Assembly: GCA_947172415.1 (NCBI GenBank)
Contig: OX359199.1
Span: 1,638,001 to 1,702,000, forward strand
Direction of reading: 5' to 3'
Length of the DNA stretch: 64,000 nt
Source of the DNA: Chondrosia reniformis
Lineage: Eukaryota; Porifera; Demospongiae; Chondrillida; Chondrillidae
Shown here: positions 48,201 through 59,066 of the stretch, piece by piece
Numbering within the stretch: the stretch's first letter is position 1
Layout: the number at the start of each line of letters is the position of its first letter
Translations under genes and position numbers: made by a program
Notes under the pieces: model-generated
Database searches by the model: none
What the model was told of the DNA's origin: nothing
The model's input: only the letters and a program-made list of their open reading frames with translations

Positions 48201-51200
48201 AGTAACTTTCACTGTGTAGTGTACTTGAGTGTAATTAGCCTCACTATACTTAAGACATTCACTATGAGCAATATATATATATATATATATACGTATATAT
48301 TTGCCGTACGTCTTACCGTATGTTTCTATTACACTCTACAAAAATGGCTCCCGTTCAGCGAACAGCGGAATGTTCGCTGCATGCAGGTTCACATGCCTTC
48401 GTAGCTGTACTAAACGAAGACAAGTTGCCAGTCATTCCTCTATTCAAGGTCCACAGGAACGACACTGAGTTCTGCCACCAAGAGACTTCGCTGCAGCCAA
48501 TTCAGAACCATTTGTTTGCGATCTGTGAATAGGAAATGTCCCAAAATGCAGCCTAACTATCCGAGTTTACGGAAGACCGCCTGGAAAGTGCCCTCCTGCA
48601 GTCAGTGCGCCCCTCCTGTTGTTCTCATGGCTTACTCCTTCCACTTCCGGTATTCGTTTCGCGGCGCCCGCCATGTTTTTATTAGCTACTAGGCAGATGA
48701 AAATTATCACCGGGGACAACTCGCCAACAATCACTCCATGTACAGTGGCTCCCTTTGTCTCGCACACTTCAGACACGTCCATTTCGCTTGATTTCTCAGC
48801 CATTGCCGGGCCAATCCTCTCCACGTCTATCGTTGTACAGCTCACCTTTTGGCATCTTTCACGATTTGCTAACTCTACACCGCGCCGCGCAATGAACACC
48901 CTCCCAGTGGCGATTCAGGGTCACGCAGTCCCGACGCCGTCCTGCCTCCATTTTAATTGCGAAACGTCTGTGCGCTACGGCTACGGCGCACACCTACTAC
49001 TCGCTCAGGCTCGCCCCCACGATGATTATCATCTGCCTAGTTATGAAATATGGCTATAAACACAAACTCAAATTCAGCTAGAGGTTTTAGCAACCAAAGC
49101 ACCCCCTTCCCTCACCCTAAATCCACCACTGGAATGGCATTAATGATTAACCAGACACTGTGCCTGAATACATGAAGACACTTCCTAACTGTGTGTATGG
49201 TTTTAATGATATAATCACTTGTATGCCTTATGTAGTCATCAAGCAATGGTGGTACTATAAGTTCTTGGTTACATAATCCAAGCAGTATATCATCTTTGAA
49301 GAAGGTTATATTACTATTAGTATAAAGTTGAATGTCATAAAAGTTGAGGCTTGCACATATAGAGATACAATATAAGTTATGATCAAGGGGTGTACAGTAC
49401 TAGAAAGGGGTGTACAGTACTAGAAAGGGGTGTACAGTACTAGAAAAGGGTGTACAGTACTAGAAAGGGGTGTATATACAGTACTAGAAAGGGGTGTACA
49501 GTACTAGAAAGGGGTGTATATATATATACAGTACTAGAAAAAGATGCATGTACAATAGAAACTCACCAATAGCCAAGTAGAATTTCCTGATGTGATGATT
49601 GATACATTACTTCTTTGTCTCATTTCTTCACAGAGACTACTGCCTTCAGAATTGTCAGCTCCCGGATACATCACATGGATAGAATTGTCCTTCCAAATCA
49701 TGAAGATGTCTTCTGGTTTTTCTGGCAGATTTGAACAATTACTTAGAGAACAGTTAAATTGCTAAACAATGAAATATAAAGTTGTCAATTAGTAGCAAGT
49801 TATGGCTGTATCGTTGACTAAGTGTTTGTATAATACTGTAATTAAAACAATGCCTTCATTGTACCTTGACAAAATTATAGCCCTTCTCAATTACCTAATG
49901 TACTTAAAAATCTTTCTTTTATCACTACACATAGTACACATACGTAGTATAGAAATCTGGAATCCTTTAAAATTACAGTATAAACATTCTCATTTATATT
50001 GGTAGTACGATATGGATATACTGAAAGGGGGCCTTCCTAAACTGGAACAACAGACTCAAATATAATACCTCATCATGACCTTATTAAACTATTAATATTA
50101 TTATAAAACTAACGTGTTTCATTGACTATTTTCTTGTATATAGACAACAATAATAATCAATGTACTGAATAGTTAATGCAGATGAAACAACATACAGAAG
50201 TATAGGAAATGAGTAATGTTGAGTAAAAGGTATTTGTGTTTCTATTTCATTTTTTAAATCTCAGATTTTACTAAGCTCCTGTAACTCAGTTTGCATCATA
50301 CATATAATTTTCTACAGTAAGAATGCCATAAAAGGATGTATGACTCATTAGATAAAAAATTCCATCATATGTCATAAGACCAGTCCTATAATTACATCCT
50401 GTTTTTATCTTATTGGGGCGAGCCTGAGCGAGCCCCACACTGACGAGTTGAACGCCGACCGCGTCTATATCAGAGAGTACGGTAGTACTCTCTAAGTAGG
50501 GATGGCCCGAAAAAAATGGATGCCGTATTCAATGTATTACGGGTTAACACCTTATAAGTAGGCAGCGAATGCGTTTTTACCTCTTTTAAACTCATAATGT
50601 GTCTTTTTTGTACGATTTTAATTGAGGGAAGCTGTTTTCAAGAGCGCATAAAGGCTCCAAGTTTGTAAAACGGTTTCAGGCCTACTTCCGGTTTTCCTCA
50701 TTTTCTTATTCTTCTTCTTATTATTATTATTCTTCCTTTTATTTCACGCTAGTGCATAAACGCGCTTGTAGATAAATACATTTTAGGGGCATATCGTCTA
50801 AAAGTTTTAGCAACTAGGGAATAGGCACCTTTCTGTCTTCAAACGATTTGTTCAAAGAAGTTTTTCTGTGGCGCGTAAGCAAATTGGAACCTTTTGTCGC
50901 CATTTTCTAATTAGGAGTTCTTGGTCATCTCCTGATTGCCTTCGACTACGACGTTATATTTCGAGTTTTCGCCAAAAAAATTACAAAACTAATTTTAATA
51001 AGTATATATATAACATTACAAGGAATACAAGTAAATAAAAACATTTAAAAAATGAAATGAGAAGTAGGGATGGCAGTCCCTGCAACAGTACCTATCACAT
51101 CTAGAAAAAGTAACAAAACAAGAAAGTGATAATATGGTAAGGCTAACATTGCAGAAGTGGCATACTGAAACTTAACTATACACATCACTTCTATGTTTGG

Positions 51201-54200
51201 GCGCATCATGGATATACTAGAAGTAGGGATCGATGCGCCCAAACATAGAAGTGATGTGTGTAGTTAAGTTTCAGTATGCCACTTCTGCAATGTTAGCCTT
51301 ACCATATGATCACTTTCTTGTTTCGTTACTTTTTCTAGATATGATAGGTACTGTTGCAGGGACTGCCATCCCTACTTCTCATTTCATTTTTTAAATGTTT
51401 TTATTTACTTTATAATATAGGCCTATATTTGCCGTACGTCTTACCGTATGTTTCTATTACACTCTACAAAAATGGCTCCCGTTCAGCGAACAGCGGAATG
51501 TTCGCTGCATGCAGGTTCACATGCCTTCGTAGCTGTACTAAACGAAGACAAGTTACCAGTCATTCCTCTATTCAAGGTCCACAGGAACGACACTGAGTTC
51601 TGCCACCAAGAGGCTTCGCTGCAGCCAATTCAGAACCATTTGTTTGCGATCTGCGAATAGGAAATGTCCCAAAATGCAGCCTAACTATCCGAGTTTACGG
51701 AAGACCGCCTGGAAAGTGCCCTTCTGCAGTCAGCGCGCCCCTCCTGTTGTTCTCATGGCTTACTCCTTCCACTTCCGGTATTCGTTTCGCGGCGCCCGCC
51801 ATGTTTTTATTAGCTACTAGGCAGATGAAAATTATCACCGGGGACAACTCGCCAACAATCACTCCATGTACAGTGGCTCCCTTTGTCTCGCACACTTCAG
51901 ACACGTTCATTTCACTTGATTTCTCAGCCATTGCCGGGCCAATCCTCTCCACGTCTATCGTTGTACAGCTCACACTTCTGTTAACTGGCACCTTTTGGCA
52001 TCTTTCACGATTTCACCGCGCCGCGCAATGAACACCCTCCCAGTGGCGATTCAGGGTCACGCAGTCCCGACGCCGTCCTACCTCCATTTTAATTGCGAAA
52101 CGTCTGTGCGCTACGGCTACGGCGCACACCTACTACTCGCTCAGGCTCGCCCCCACGATGATTATCATCTGCCTAGTATATATATATATTATGGACATAT
52201 AATACATTTTAGAAGGTCAGTCACTGTGTAGGTATATAGGAATTAAACCTAGAGATCTTTCACCGGGAATGTATCACTAATCATTGAAGGATGGTACGCC
52301 CATACAAATACCAAGTGGTGCAGAAGAACAAAGATCCCTAAGTTTAATTTACCGGTCAATCTTATACAATAGACCCGTTGCAGTTGCGCAATATTAATGA
52401 CATAATTTTGACCGTCGGCCATCTTGGAGGACCTCCCACCATAGAGACTCGATAGCAATGTTTGCGCGAAGCATGGCCGAATCGCGAACGACGGTGAACT
52501 CATTACTCCCAGGTTATCTTGCGACGCTGAAAGAGCAGAAGGGGAAGCAGAGATACTTAGAGAAGCTCAAGATCCTTGATGGAGTCGACCCTTACAAGAT
52601 ATCAAAGAGCGATTGGATCGACGATGTCGATCTTTGGCCAGGCGTGACGTACATACACGTCGGGATGTATCTGCTCCTTGGTCCCAGCCCATACTCCAGC
52701 GAAGACCTGCTCAACTACAAGAGTCTTGCGAGCTATGTCAACTTTACCTCTGGATGGGTGAGGCAAATCCTGGTGAAAGTTATTGCTAACAAAAGAGTTG
52801 TCATTGCTAAGGTGAGCAGCTGCCTAACTGGCTAGTTACTTATGCACTGGAGTGTCACAGCTACTCATACACTGCTTTCCTGTTCACAGGTAAACCATTC
52901 AATGAAGATGAGCCAGAAGCCCCTCACACCATGGGTAGTTGCAGAAGAAAATGGAAAAATTGTTGCTGCACATTGTGATTGCATGGCAGGGCTTGGTGAA
53001 AGCTGCACACATGTGGCATCCCTTCTTTGGGCCATTGAGTCTGGAGTACGCATCAGGGACTCCATGACAGTCACTGAGAAGAAGGCCTACTGGGTGATCC
53101 CTAGCGCAGTGAAGGAAGTGCCTTATGCCCCAGTCCGACTAATCAACTTCGAAGGACGGAAAGGGAGTCTTGCCAAGCTTGCATCCCCTCAATGTCAGGC
53201 ACAAAAATCATCAGATTCTGCAAAGGCAACTACGCCCAGCACTGCAGACAAAGCAAAATTTATGCAATCCTTGGCATCATGCCCATCTAAGCCAGCAATT
53301 CTAGCACTCATTGAGCCGCATTCAGGTGATTACATTCCAAAGTCTGCAGCTGAAGCTCTGCCTGTGTGTCTCACCAATCTTTATCAACCAGAGTACCTCA
53401 AACTGAATTACAGTGAACTGCTGCAGAAATCGGCACAGATAAAAATTGCTGTAAGCCCGGAACAAGCACGTCTTGTGGAAAGTAAAACTAGGGATCAAGC
53501 ATCGTCACGGCTATGGTTCAGAATGCGTGCGGGTAGGATAACTGCCTCTCGCTTCAAGAGTGCTTGCTGCACAGATGTTGCATCACCATCACTGAGCCTG
53601 ATTATGGCAATATGCCATCCAGAAACCACCAAGTTCAGGAATATTGCTACCACTTGGGGATGTGAGCACGAAAAGAATGCAAGAATTCAGTACCAGGAGA
53701 TCACTGTAAGCCGCCATGAGAACTGTGATGTGACCAAGTGTGGGTTTTTCATCAACCCGGAATACCCATTTGTGGGTGCATCACCTGATGGTCTGGTCAC
53801 TTGCTCTTGCTGCAGTGAAGGAATCTATGAAATTAAGGTACATACACATGCTCATACATCTATACATGACATTCTACAATGCACAGTGTACATTGCATTC
53901 TTATCTCTTAATTGCTTACACAATTAGTTTGTTTTTCCTTTTGTGCAGTATCCATATTGCCACAGAGATGAATCGATTGGAAGTGCCGCTGAAGATCCTA
54001 CTTTCTGCGTGCAAGTCCTCCCTGATGGAAAGCAACAACTAAGGCGCAATCATCCTTACTATTATCAGGTATGAACATGTATATAGGTGTAAACAGAAAC
54101 TTAATACTGTGGACATTAACACTATATCATGGTCTCTATGTACAATCTCTTGTGCTAACACATGCAGGTACAATGCCAGTTGTTCTGCACAGGACGCACC

Positions 54201-56750
54201 TATTGTGACTTTGTAGTGTGGACAGAGAATGACATTATCATTGAACGACTGTACCCAGACATGGACTTCTGGATAGAAAATGTGGAGAAGTCAAGGCTGT
54301 TGTTTGGGAGAGCAATTTTGCCCGAATTAGTGGGAAGATTTTTCTCTCGCCCATCACCAGTATCTTTGCGTTCATCCTCAGTGCAGGATCAAGATTTAGC
54401 AGATGATTGCACCATGGACTTTGAGTGTCAAGAACCCCGCTACTGCTATTGCCAAGGACCAGATGAGGGAGAAATGATTGGATGCGACAATCCAAGTTGC
54501 CCATTTCAGTGGTTCCATTTGGTGTGTTTGCAGCTTGCTACAGCACCTACATCAAAGACATGGTACTGCCCAGACTGCTGAAAAGTCAAGACACAAAAGG
54601 GAAAGGGAACTAAGCGCAAGTGACATGCATACTTTGTGTTGTTTAATTTCATGCAAGGTACTGGCACCTGTGCTTGCAATGTACATTGATTCATTTTGAC
54701 TGATTATGTGATACCATAATAATAACAGCAGTAATTGGGTGTAAATAAATGTAACAGCAATTATTCAAATGGCACAACAGAGTCACATATGTTGATCAAT
54801 GCACAAGCGACACAAACAATTTTATCCAAGGTGCAAACTGATTCGTCTCCAGTGGTAGTTACAAAATCAATTGGCTGTGTGCCGCTGAGGAGCGAATACT
54901 TCTGACGTATGTTACCTATAACACGTTCAACGTGAATACGAATATTAGCTATCCTCCTGGTCTGCTCTACCTCAATGCCACTTAGTTGCGTTTTCCCCCT
55001 TGTAAATACAGGAAGTTTGAGTTCTGCATAGTAGGAGCCGACTGAATCCCTTATATCAAATCCTCTGTCTGCAAGTACTGTGTCACCTGGAAGCAGGTTG
55101 CGTAGCAGACCACTGTTTTCCGTCAAGTGTTTGTCACTCACTCTGCCTCCCCAACCTTCAGAAATAAAACTGACAGTCCCTTGTGGCGTGATTTCAATTA
55201 AATATTTTACAGTATTGTGGTGTTTATAAGATGAATAGGTTTGCGCTCTAGCAAGGAGGTTAGTTGGACGTTCCAGAAATATCTCAAAACAATCAATAAT
55301 CACCATACAATTTGGGCTATGTTTCCTGAAATCCATAGGCATTGTCTTACGAACAGCATCTCTCTCCGGCCATACAATCAGATGTCTCAGCTTATCATAT
55401 AGCATGTTAATGACAAACAAGAAAGTGCGGCTAACAGTGGACTTGTGCACGCGGAATCGATAAGCAAGGTCTTGCCCTGACAAATTTAGCCGTAGTCTCA
55501 TCAATGTAAGCAGCAATTGCTGAAAAGGTGTCAAGATAGCTCGCTGCATCAAATCATGCTCAACATATTCAAAAAGAACGAACAACAACTGCCAACAACT
55601 CAAACCAGTATAAAACTTTACTTTCTCATCGTTGCCTTTGAAACTATCCTCATGCATAACAAATTCATTCCTCTCACTGCTCAGCTGCTGTACCTCTTTT
55701 TGTAAGCGGCCAACCTCCTTGTCCACTGCATCCTTCATTACCTGCAACTTCCTGAGTTCTTCCTCCAAGGCAGCTATGTCACTATGAGTAAATATAGTCT
55801 GCACTTCTACACCTTGCTGAAGTTCATCTTCGGAGGAGTCGCTGGCAACACTAACTTCCGCACTTGTCCTCTTCATTGCACATCTTCTCTTAGCTCTAGC
55901 ATACCTTTCTTTCCCGTCACTGACTTTCACGCTATGTCCCAAGTTCAACGACGGCGCCCAGTCCTGATTCGTGGTGTCATACAGCAGCGCTGGTTTCCCT
56001 GTTACGAAGTGGTTGGAACAAACCCGAACGTTCCGATAACCCTCCGGCTTCAGGTCTTCCCTGCGAATTCTGGCTATCCATGCGTCCCGACGCCTCTTAC
56101 TCAGCTCGTAATCCTCCTCACCGAGGTGCGTAACAACTGCAGGTAGCCGAAAGAAGCTCCTTCCGTCGCCTTTCTTCGCCTTATTCGCGCAACCGACAAC
56201 CGCACAGAAGTTCACCATTGTTACGGGACGCACTATGGTCCTCCAAGATGGCCGACGGCCGATTTTGACGTCATAACCACGCCTACTGCAACGGGTCTAT
56301 AGATCTTAGATTATAGTATTCTTCAAATAAATCGTTCGACGGACTTTTACATTTTCAATCTTAATCTAGCCTTAGTACGTGATCTATAGATTTCTGAGGT
56401 AAATTTTAATGACTGCAACTTCGACAATAGGCTCTGTGGTTAAATGATAGACAAAAAGAGTTAAATTTAAAAGGACTTACTTCCCCAATGCAGCAGTTTG
56501 CTACGCAGTCCGATGTATCGGTGTTCTAGGATAAAGAGAGAATATTACTATAAGTTATAAGTAGTTTAAATATGTCAGAATATCTACGCACGCGTCATAT
56601 TTAACTACTCACCAGAGACGTACATCTTCCTCGGCACAGTAGCTCCGAAGTAGTAACTGTATTAGAACACGAGGTTATCGGGATACTTCCAATCTGCTGA
56701 GGCTTTAAGAATAGCAGAGAGATACTTAAAATAAGCACATAATTCGTCAT
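36201..56750 (-). CDS. RTK-C: receptor tyrosine kinase, 22 exons, 960 aa
   Basis: Exons: 56750-56613, 56525-56481, 49761-49567, 45830-45716, 45647-45567, 45287-45175, 44490-44428, 43777-43696, 43273-43074, 42822-42754, 42615-42531, 41601-41450, 41089-40942, 39854-39700, 39330-39057, 38783-38590, 38418-38344, 38242-38051, 37735-37515, 37187-37147, 37042-36946, 36348-36201. Same architecture as RTK-B: signal peptide, FN3-type ectodomain, membrane helix, and split kinase with [11 protein letters not shown] and APE. The only coding length changes are +15 (43074-43273), +15 (40942-41089) and +6 (39700-39854), all in frame; the +6 falls just outside the membrane helix. Introns 2 and 3 have grown to 6.7 and 3.7 kb by transposon insertion, but splice sites are intact. 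Predicted functional; no ligand inferred. Confidence 0.88.
40330..40445. mobile_element. Pogo/Tigger-like MITE, duplicated copy
   Basis: Paralogous to 24490-24605, with the same TACAGTTGAACCCTGTTAAG end and a few substitutions. Present before the tandem duplication. Confidence 0.7.
44637..45046. mobile_element. TIR element with nested MITE, duplicated copy
   Basis: Paralogous to 28773-29176, with outer ACAGTACAAGTCAAAAGT ends and inner GAAAGGGTCATCTTTCGAC ends. The inner arms are better matched here than in copy 1. Confidence 0.8.
45333..45515. mobile_element. Palindromic MITE, duplicated copy
   Basis: Paralogous to 29466-29646 in the RTK-C intron. The internal GATGATAATATCAACG stretch downstream in copy 1 is shortened here. 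Confidence 0.7.
46985..47013 (+). other. Hammerhead-like core, probably not complete
   Basis: CTGATGA, one A, a weak hairpin GACTTCCGGGTT, GAA, ACGT, C matches core, stem II, loopless stem III and GTC. No adjacent stem I can be drawn; only a distal inverted repeat (AATTTACTAATT and AATTAGTAAATT) brackets it. Confidence 0.35.
47109..48272. repeat. Near-perfect large palindrome, ~575-bp arms
   Basis: Arms 47109-47688 and 47697-48272 are inverted copies with almost no mismatches. Identical predicted peptides read out on both strands (47396-47722 minus and 47713-47985 plus). The centre is AAAGGCCAAGGCCTTT-like sequence. In copy 1 the related segment 33040-33652 has one arm only, with the loop in the opposite orientation. 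Confidence 0.92.
48344..48532 (+). CDS. 62-codon ORF of unknown function in element alpha
   Basis: ATG at 48344 opens [20 protein letters not shown] and ends in a stop at 48530. The paralogous ORF at 51472-51660 in element beta differs by one residue (Thr to Ala) and two synonymous changes. The region is distinctly richer in G+C than its surroundings. No domain recognised. It may be an exon fragment picked up by the element rather than a gene. Confidence 0.3.
   Translation: MAPVQRTAECSLHAGSHAFVAVLNEDKLPVIPLFKVHRNDTEFCHQETSLQPIQNHLFAICE
49385..49550. repeat. Intronic minisatellite, 20-bp unit, ~9 copies
   Basis: Same unit as 30544-31005 but a much shorter array. It is in RTK-C intron 3, just before exon 49567-49761. 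Confidence 0.9.
51035..51415. repeat. Palindrome with ~175-bp arms
   Basis: AAAACATTTAAAAAATGAAA...CACATCACTTCTATGTTTGG mirrors CCAAACATAGAAGTGATGTG...TTTCATTTTTTAAATGTTTT, with a ~35-bp centre containing CTAGAAGTAGGGATCG. Embedded in element beta. Confidence 0.9.
51472..51660 (+). CDS. 62-codon ORF of unknown function in element beta
   Basis: Same product as 48344-48532 with one amino-acid change. Weak evidence for coding; see that entry. Confidence 0.3.
   Translation: MAPVQRTAECSLHAGSHAFVAVLNEDKLPVIPLFKVHRNDTEFCHQEASLQPIQNHLFAICE
52458..54581 (+). CDS. SWIM / YqaJ-exonuclease / PHD protein of the ISL2EU element
   Basis: Exons 52458-52811, 52890-53837, 53949-54068 and 54168-54581, all phase 0 (611 aa). 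The SWIM zinc motif CDC...CTH is at 147-159 (CxC-x7-CxH). The YqaJ-like nuclease region lies at roughly 325-510, with [45 protein letters not shown] (the EIK codons close exon 2) and the [12 protein letters not shown] helix. Asp in SPDG and the E-x-K pair are the expected metal-binding residues. The C-terminal PHD finger (CYCQ...[16 protein letters not shown]...WYCPDC) spans about 563-611. YqaJ proteins are lambda-exonuclease-like; the role in this transposon class is presumed DNA end processing. The start is the first ATG after the terminal repeat. Confidence 0.88.
54761..56233 (-). CDS. THAP-domain DDE transposase of the ISL2EU element
   Basis: Single 490-codon ORF, no intron. The THAP zinc finger starts at the second Met (residue 6, [10 protein letters not shown]): Cys10, Cys15, Cys72 and His75 form the C2CH set, followed by DWAPSL. 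A coiled coil is likely at about 152-196. The catalytic domain (DDE_Tnp_4 type) shows Asp314 in VIIDCFEIF, Asp389 in LADRGFD and Glu436 in HVERVIG, all present, plus a helix-turn-helix [14 protein letters not shown] before them. It is intact and thus potentially active. Convergent with the YqaJ gene, with 180 bp between stops. Start choice between Met1 and Met6 is open; THAP proteins usually start right before the first Cys pair. Confidence 0.92.
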   Translation of the reverse strand: MRPVTMVNFCAVVGCANKAKKGDGRSFFRLPAVVTHLGEEDYELSKRRRDAWIARIRREDLKPEGYRNVRVCSNHFVTGKPALLYDTTNQDWAPSLNLGHSVKVSDGKERYARAKRRCAMKRTSAEVSVASDSSEDELQQGVEVQTIFTHSDIAALEEELRKLQVMKDAVDKEVGRLQKEVQQLSSERNEFVMHEDSFKGNDEKVKFYTGLSCWQLLFVLFEYVEHDLMQRAILTPFQQLLLTLMRLRLNLSGQDLAYRFRVHKSTVSRTFLFVINMLYDKLRHLIVWPERDAVRKTMPMDFRKHSPNCMVIIDCFEIFLERPTNLLARAQTYSSYKHHNTVKYLIEITPQGTVSFISEGWGGRVSDKHLTENSGLLRNLLPGDTVLADRGFDIRDSVGSYYAELKLPVFTRGKTQLSGIEVEQTRRIANIRIHVERVIGNIRQKYSLLSGTQPIDFVTTTGDESVCTLDKIVCVACALINICDSVVPFE

Positions 56751-57171
56751 GTTGCCTTGAATTGAACACTTGGATTTAGATCATCAGAGAGGTCGGACCA
56801 GCATAAATATGAATTTGGACCGGAATTAACTGGATATAGTCATGCATTTCCGGTATATGGCTGATGGCTGATCGATTCGCTCCAGCTGAATAATGTCATG
56901 CTGTGCATGGACCAAAATTTATATCCATTTTGTATAATATATATATGTTTATTTTATAGAGCTAGTCACAATTAACATTAATATGTATATACCACACATT
57001 AATAAATAATATCAGCAAGCATACAATTCAATTCATAAATTCAAAATGAAACAAAGAAAGTTATTTGTGTCTGTATATACATGGAGTAATGCATACATGA
57101 AATATGGATCAAAATGTACCTAGTAGTATCAGTTAACTAGTAAGGACGACATTTATACAAGAAGATAACTC

Positions 57172-58043
57172 TTAGAAAACTGGCTCATCAATGGAGTTAT
57201 TGTCCGGCAAGGGACCATTATTGCTGCTTTCATCAGAACAGGATCCAGAGGTGGCTGAAACAGGGAGAGTGTGGTATTTGGTATCTTCCTCTCCCTCTTC
57301 AGCTGGTTTCATTTGGTAGTATGGCAGAAGGTCGTCCACATTCAGGTCCACATACGACTCTGTCTGCTGGTTAGCCATCATAATATCAAATGTGGCTCTT
57401 AGCTCAGCAAAAGTTGGCCTATCCTCAGGCTCCACTGCCCAACACTTTGTCATGATAGCATAACTATGTATTGTAAAAATAGAAAGGTCCATATTAAGTA
57501 AAGAATGTTCTATTTTATTATAAGTCATTCATTAGTATCACAAAATTATATCTGAAAACAAACTGACTTAATTGAAATTAAAGTGCTGCCCAGTTACAAG
57601 CATTTTATGGCATCTTCAACCACACTACACTTACATGTCTTCTGAGCAGTTTTGAGGCTTTTCCAACCTCATTCCTTGAATCAGGTACTGCAACAGTTGC
57701 TTATTACCAACTGATGGATAAGGATGTCCACCCAAAGTACAAACCTCCCAAAGTGTCACGCCATAGGACCAGCTGAGGTTAACAACCAGTACAAAAGTGA
57801 TGTGTAAAAGGAAGCTAGCTTTTTGAACTTGTCAAATGATATTACACATTCTTTTAAAAGAGATTGTGCTAGAAGTATTGTACTTTGGAAATTATTGTGT
57901 CATCCTTATCAATGTACACACAAATGATTTTATTATGCCATCACTCACACATCAGACTTATTGGTAAAGGTCCTGTCGATAATTGATTGCATGGACTTCA
58001 CAGTGTGAAACTCTTCAACATAATCATTGCTGCGAGCTTTGTT
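57172..58043 (-). pseudogene. Truncated kinase C-lobe fragment, copy 2
   Basis: Exons 58043-57949, 57772-57635 and 57463-57172, the counterparts of the copy 1 fragment. It reads THKSDV-WSYGVTLWEV and TKCWAVEPEDRPTF, and keeps PQNCSED, the more usual kinase wording. It ends with the same acidic tail (NNSIDEPVF). The upstream half of the kinase is missing here too; the next upstream sequence is the boundary repeat interrupted by the CACTA-like element. Truncation therefore predates the duplication. Expression unknown. Confidence 0.75.
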
Positions 58044-58181
58044 CTGATTAGATAATTAGCCATATAATTTCCTATATAGATCTTATCACTGCACCAAAAG
58101 TAGAATTTCCTGACTTAGATTTGTACAGGAAAAGTACAGGAAATGTCAACTGCACATTTCCTGTACAATTCCTTTATTGAT

Positions 58182-58640
58182 CCTGTACACAGTACATTTC
58201 ATATACTGGGGATATTTCCTGTATACAGGAATCATCACATGTCCTGTACTGTTCCTGCACAGATCCTGTACACAGTACATTTCATATACTGGGGATATTT
58301 CCTGTATACAGGAATCATCACATGTCCTGTACTGTTCCTGTACAGATCCTGTACACAGTACATTTCATATACTGGGGATATTTCCTGTATACAGGAATCA
58401 TCACATGTCCTGTACTGTTCCTGCACAGATTCTGTAGACAGTACATGTCATATACTGGGGATATTTCCTGTATACAGGAATCATCACATGTCCTGTACTG
58501 TTCCTGCACAGATTCTGTACACAGTACATGTAATATATACTGGGGATATTTCCTTTATACAGGAATATTAATCATCATGTCCTGTACTGCTCCTGCACAG
58601 ATCCTGTACACAGTACATGCCATGTACTGGGGATTTCCTT
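58182..58640. repeat. Subterminal 83-bp tandem repeat of the CACTA-like element
   Basis: About six copies of an ~83-bp unit containing GATCCTGTACACAGTACAT, TATACTGGGGATATTTCCTG, TATACAGGAATCATCACATG and TCCTGTACTGTTCCTGCACA. The short motif TTCCTGTA occurs in both orientations. Subterminal repeats of this kind are transposase binding arrays in CACTA elements (family knowledge). Long ORFs across it (58143-58571, 58322-58819) are artefacts. Confidence 0.9.
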
Positions 58641-59066
58641 TATGTATTCCTAAATGTTTAAATACAACTAGCGCTGCAGTATATACTTACAATATAGAGA
58701 CGTACAAACTGCATGAAGCAATTGCGAGCAATAAAACGCACGCACCATATATCAAAAATGACACATGCAGGTACAATATCAGAATAATGAAAAGCCGAAA
58801 GAGGTTGTCATTCTACTAGAGGTACAACTATAAGAACAGGATCAGCCTCTACGGAGAAGAATTCAACAACATGATTACTGCTTCGAGATAATCATCTAAG
58901 TTATCAGCAGTACAATTCACTAACCCTACCTATACAACACATAATATATACATCAGTATACATATCACTACAAAAGGGGATGAGTACAGACACAGATACA
59001 TATGGCTACTTGCATATGTATTAATATAGATAGTGAAAGTAACCTGAAACTTTACATTTAATATAC

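Larger units (their letters stand above)
46053..49040. mobile_element. Helitron-like element alpha
   Basis: Compared with the empty site in copy 1 (TAGTATTTATGAAATATGG near 30210), this 2988-bp segment was inserted with no target duplication: left flank TAGTAT, element TTGGGGCGAGCC...GATGATTATCATCTGCCTAG, right flank TTATGAAA. The 3' end is a hairpin (GATGA-TTA-TCATC) followed by CTAG, as in Helitrons; the 5' TT start is not the usual TC. It shares about 59 bp at the left and about 740 bp at the right with element beta, but the interior differs. No RepHel protein is present, so it is non-autonomous if a Helitron. Confidence 0.6.
50413..52176. mobile_element. Helitron-like element beta
   Basis: Starts TTGGGGCGAGCCTGAGCGAG and ends GATGATTATCATCTGCCTAG like alpha. 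The right-hand ~750 bp (51425-52176) is almost identical to alpha 48300-49040, and so are the left ~59 bp. The middle (50472-51428) is unrelated to the alpha interior; it is a palindrome-bearing block also found inverted at 17945-18735. It contains the 51472-51660 ORF and, on the minus strand at 51695-51991, a truncated frame with [15 protein letters not shown]. Confidence 0.6.
52372..56297. mobile_element. Complete ISL2EU-type DNA transposon
   Basis: Ends GACCCGTTGCAGT and its complement ACTGCAACGGGTC, with an inner inverted stretch GTCGGCCATCTTGGAGGACC, flanked by TA on both sides. The empty site is copy 1 near 33664 (TTATACAATAGATCTTAG). It encodes two convergent genes: a SWIM-YqaJ-PHD protein (+) and a THAP-DDE transposase (-). 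The YqaJ plus IS4/Harbinger-like DDE pairing is the hallmark of ISL2EU (family knowledge). Both frames look intact, so recent activity is possible. Inserted in RTK-C intron 2. Confidence 0.88.
36002..58086. repeat. Tandem duplication, copy 2 (RTK-C plus kinase fragment)
   Basis: Paralogous to 20184-35439, starting at the same AAAATTGACTGTATATACAT phrase and ending at the same boundary repeat. It is longer by about 6.8 kb because of three insertions in introns 2 and 3 of RTK-C. It is followed by a CACTA-like insertion and then by a second copy of the hammerhead palindrome, reproducing the order seen after copy 1. Confidence 0.95.

Noticed and set aside
48567-49059. Overlapping plus (146 aa) and minus (110 aa) ORFs at the right end of element alpha
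   Set aside because: The minus frame ([15 protein letters not shown]) could be the start of a transposon protein but is cut short in both copies and has no confirmed domain; the plus frame is its shadow.
58143-58819. Several 60-165 codon ORFs on both strands
   Set aside because: Generated by the 83-bp subterminal tandem repeat; non-coding array of the CACTA-like element.
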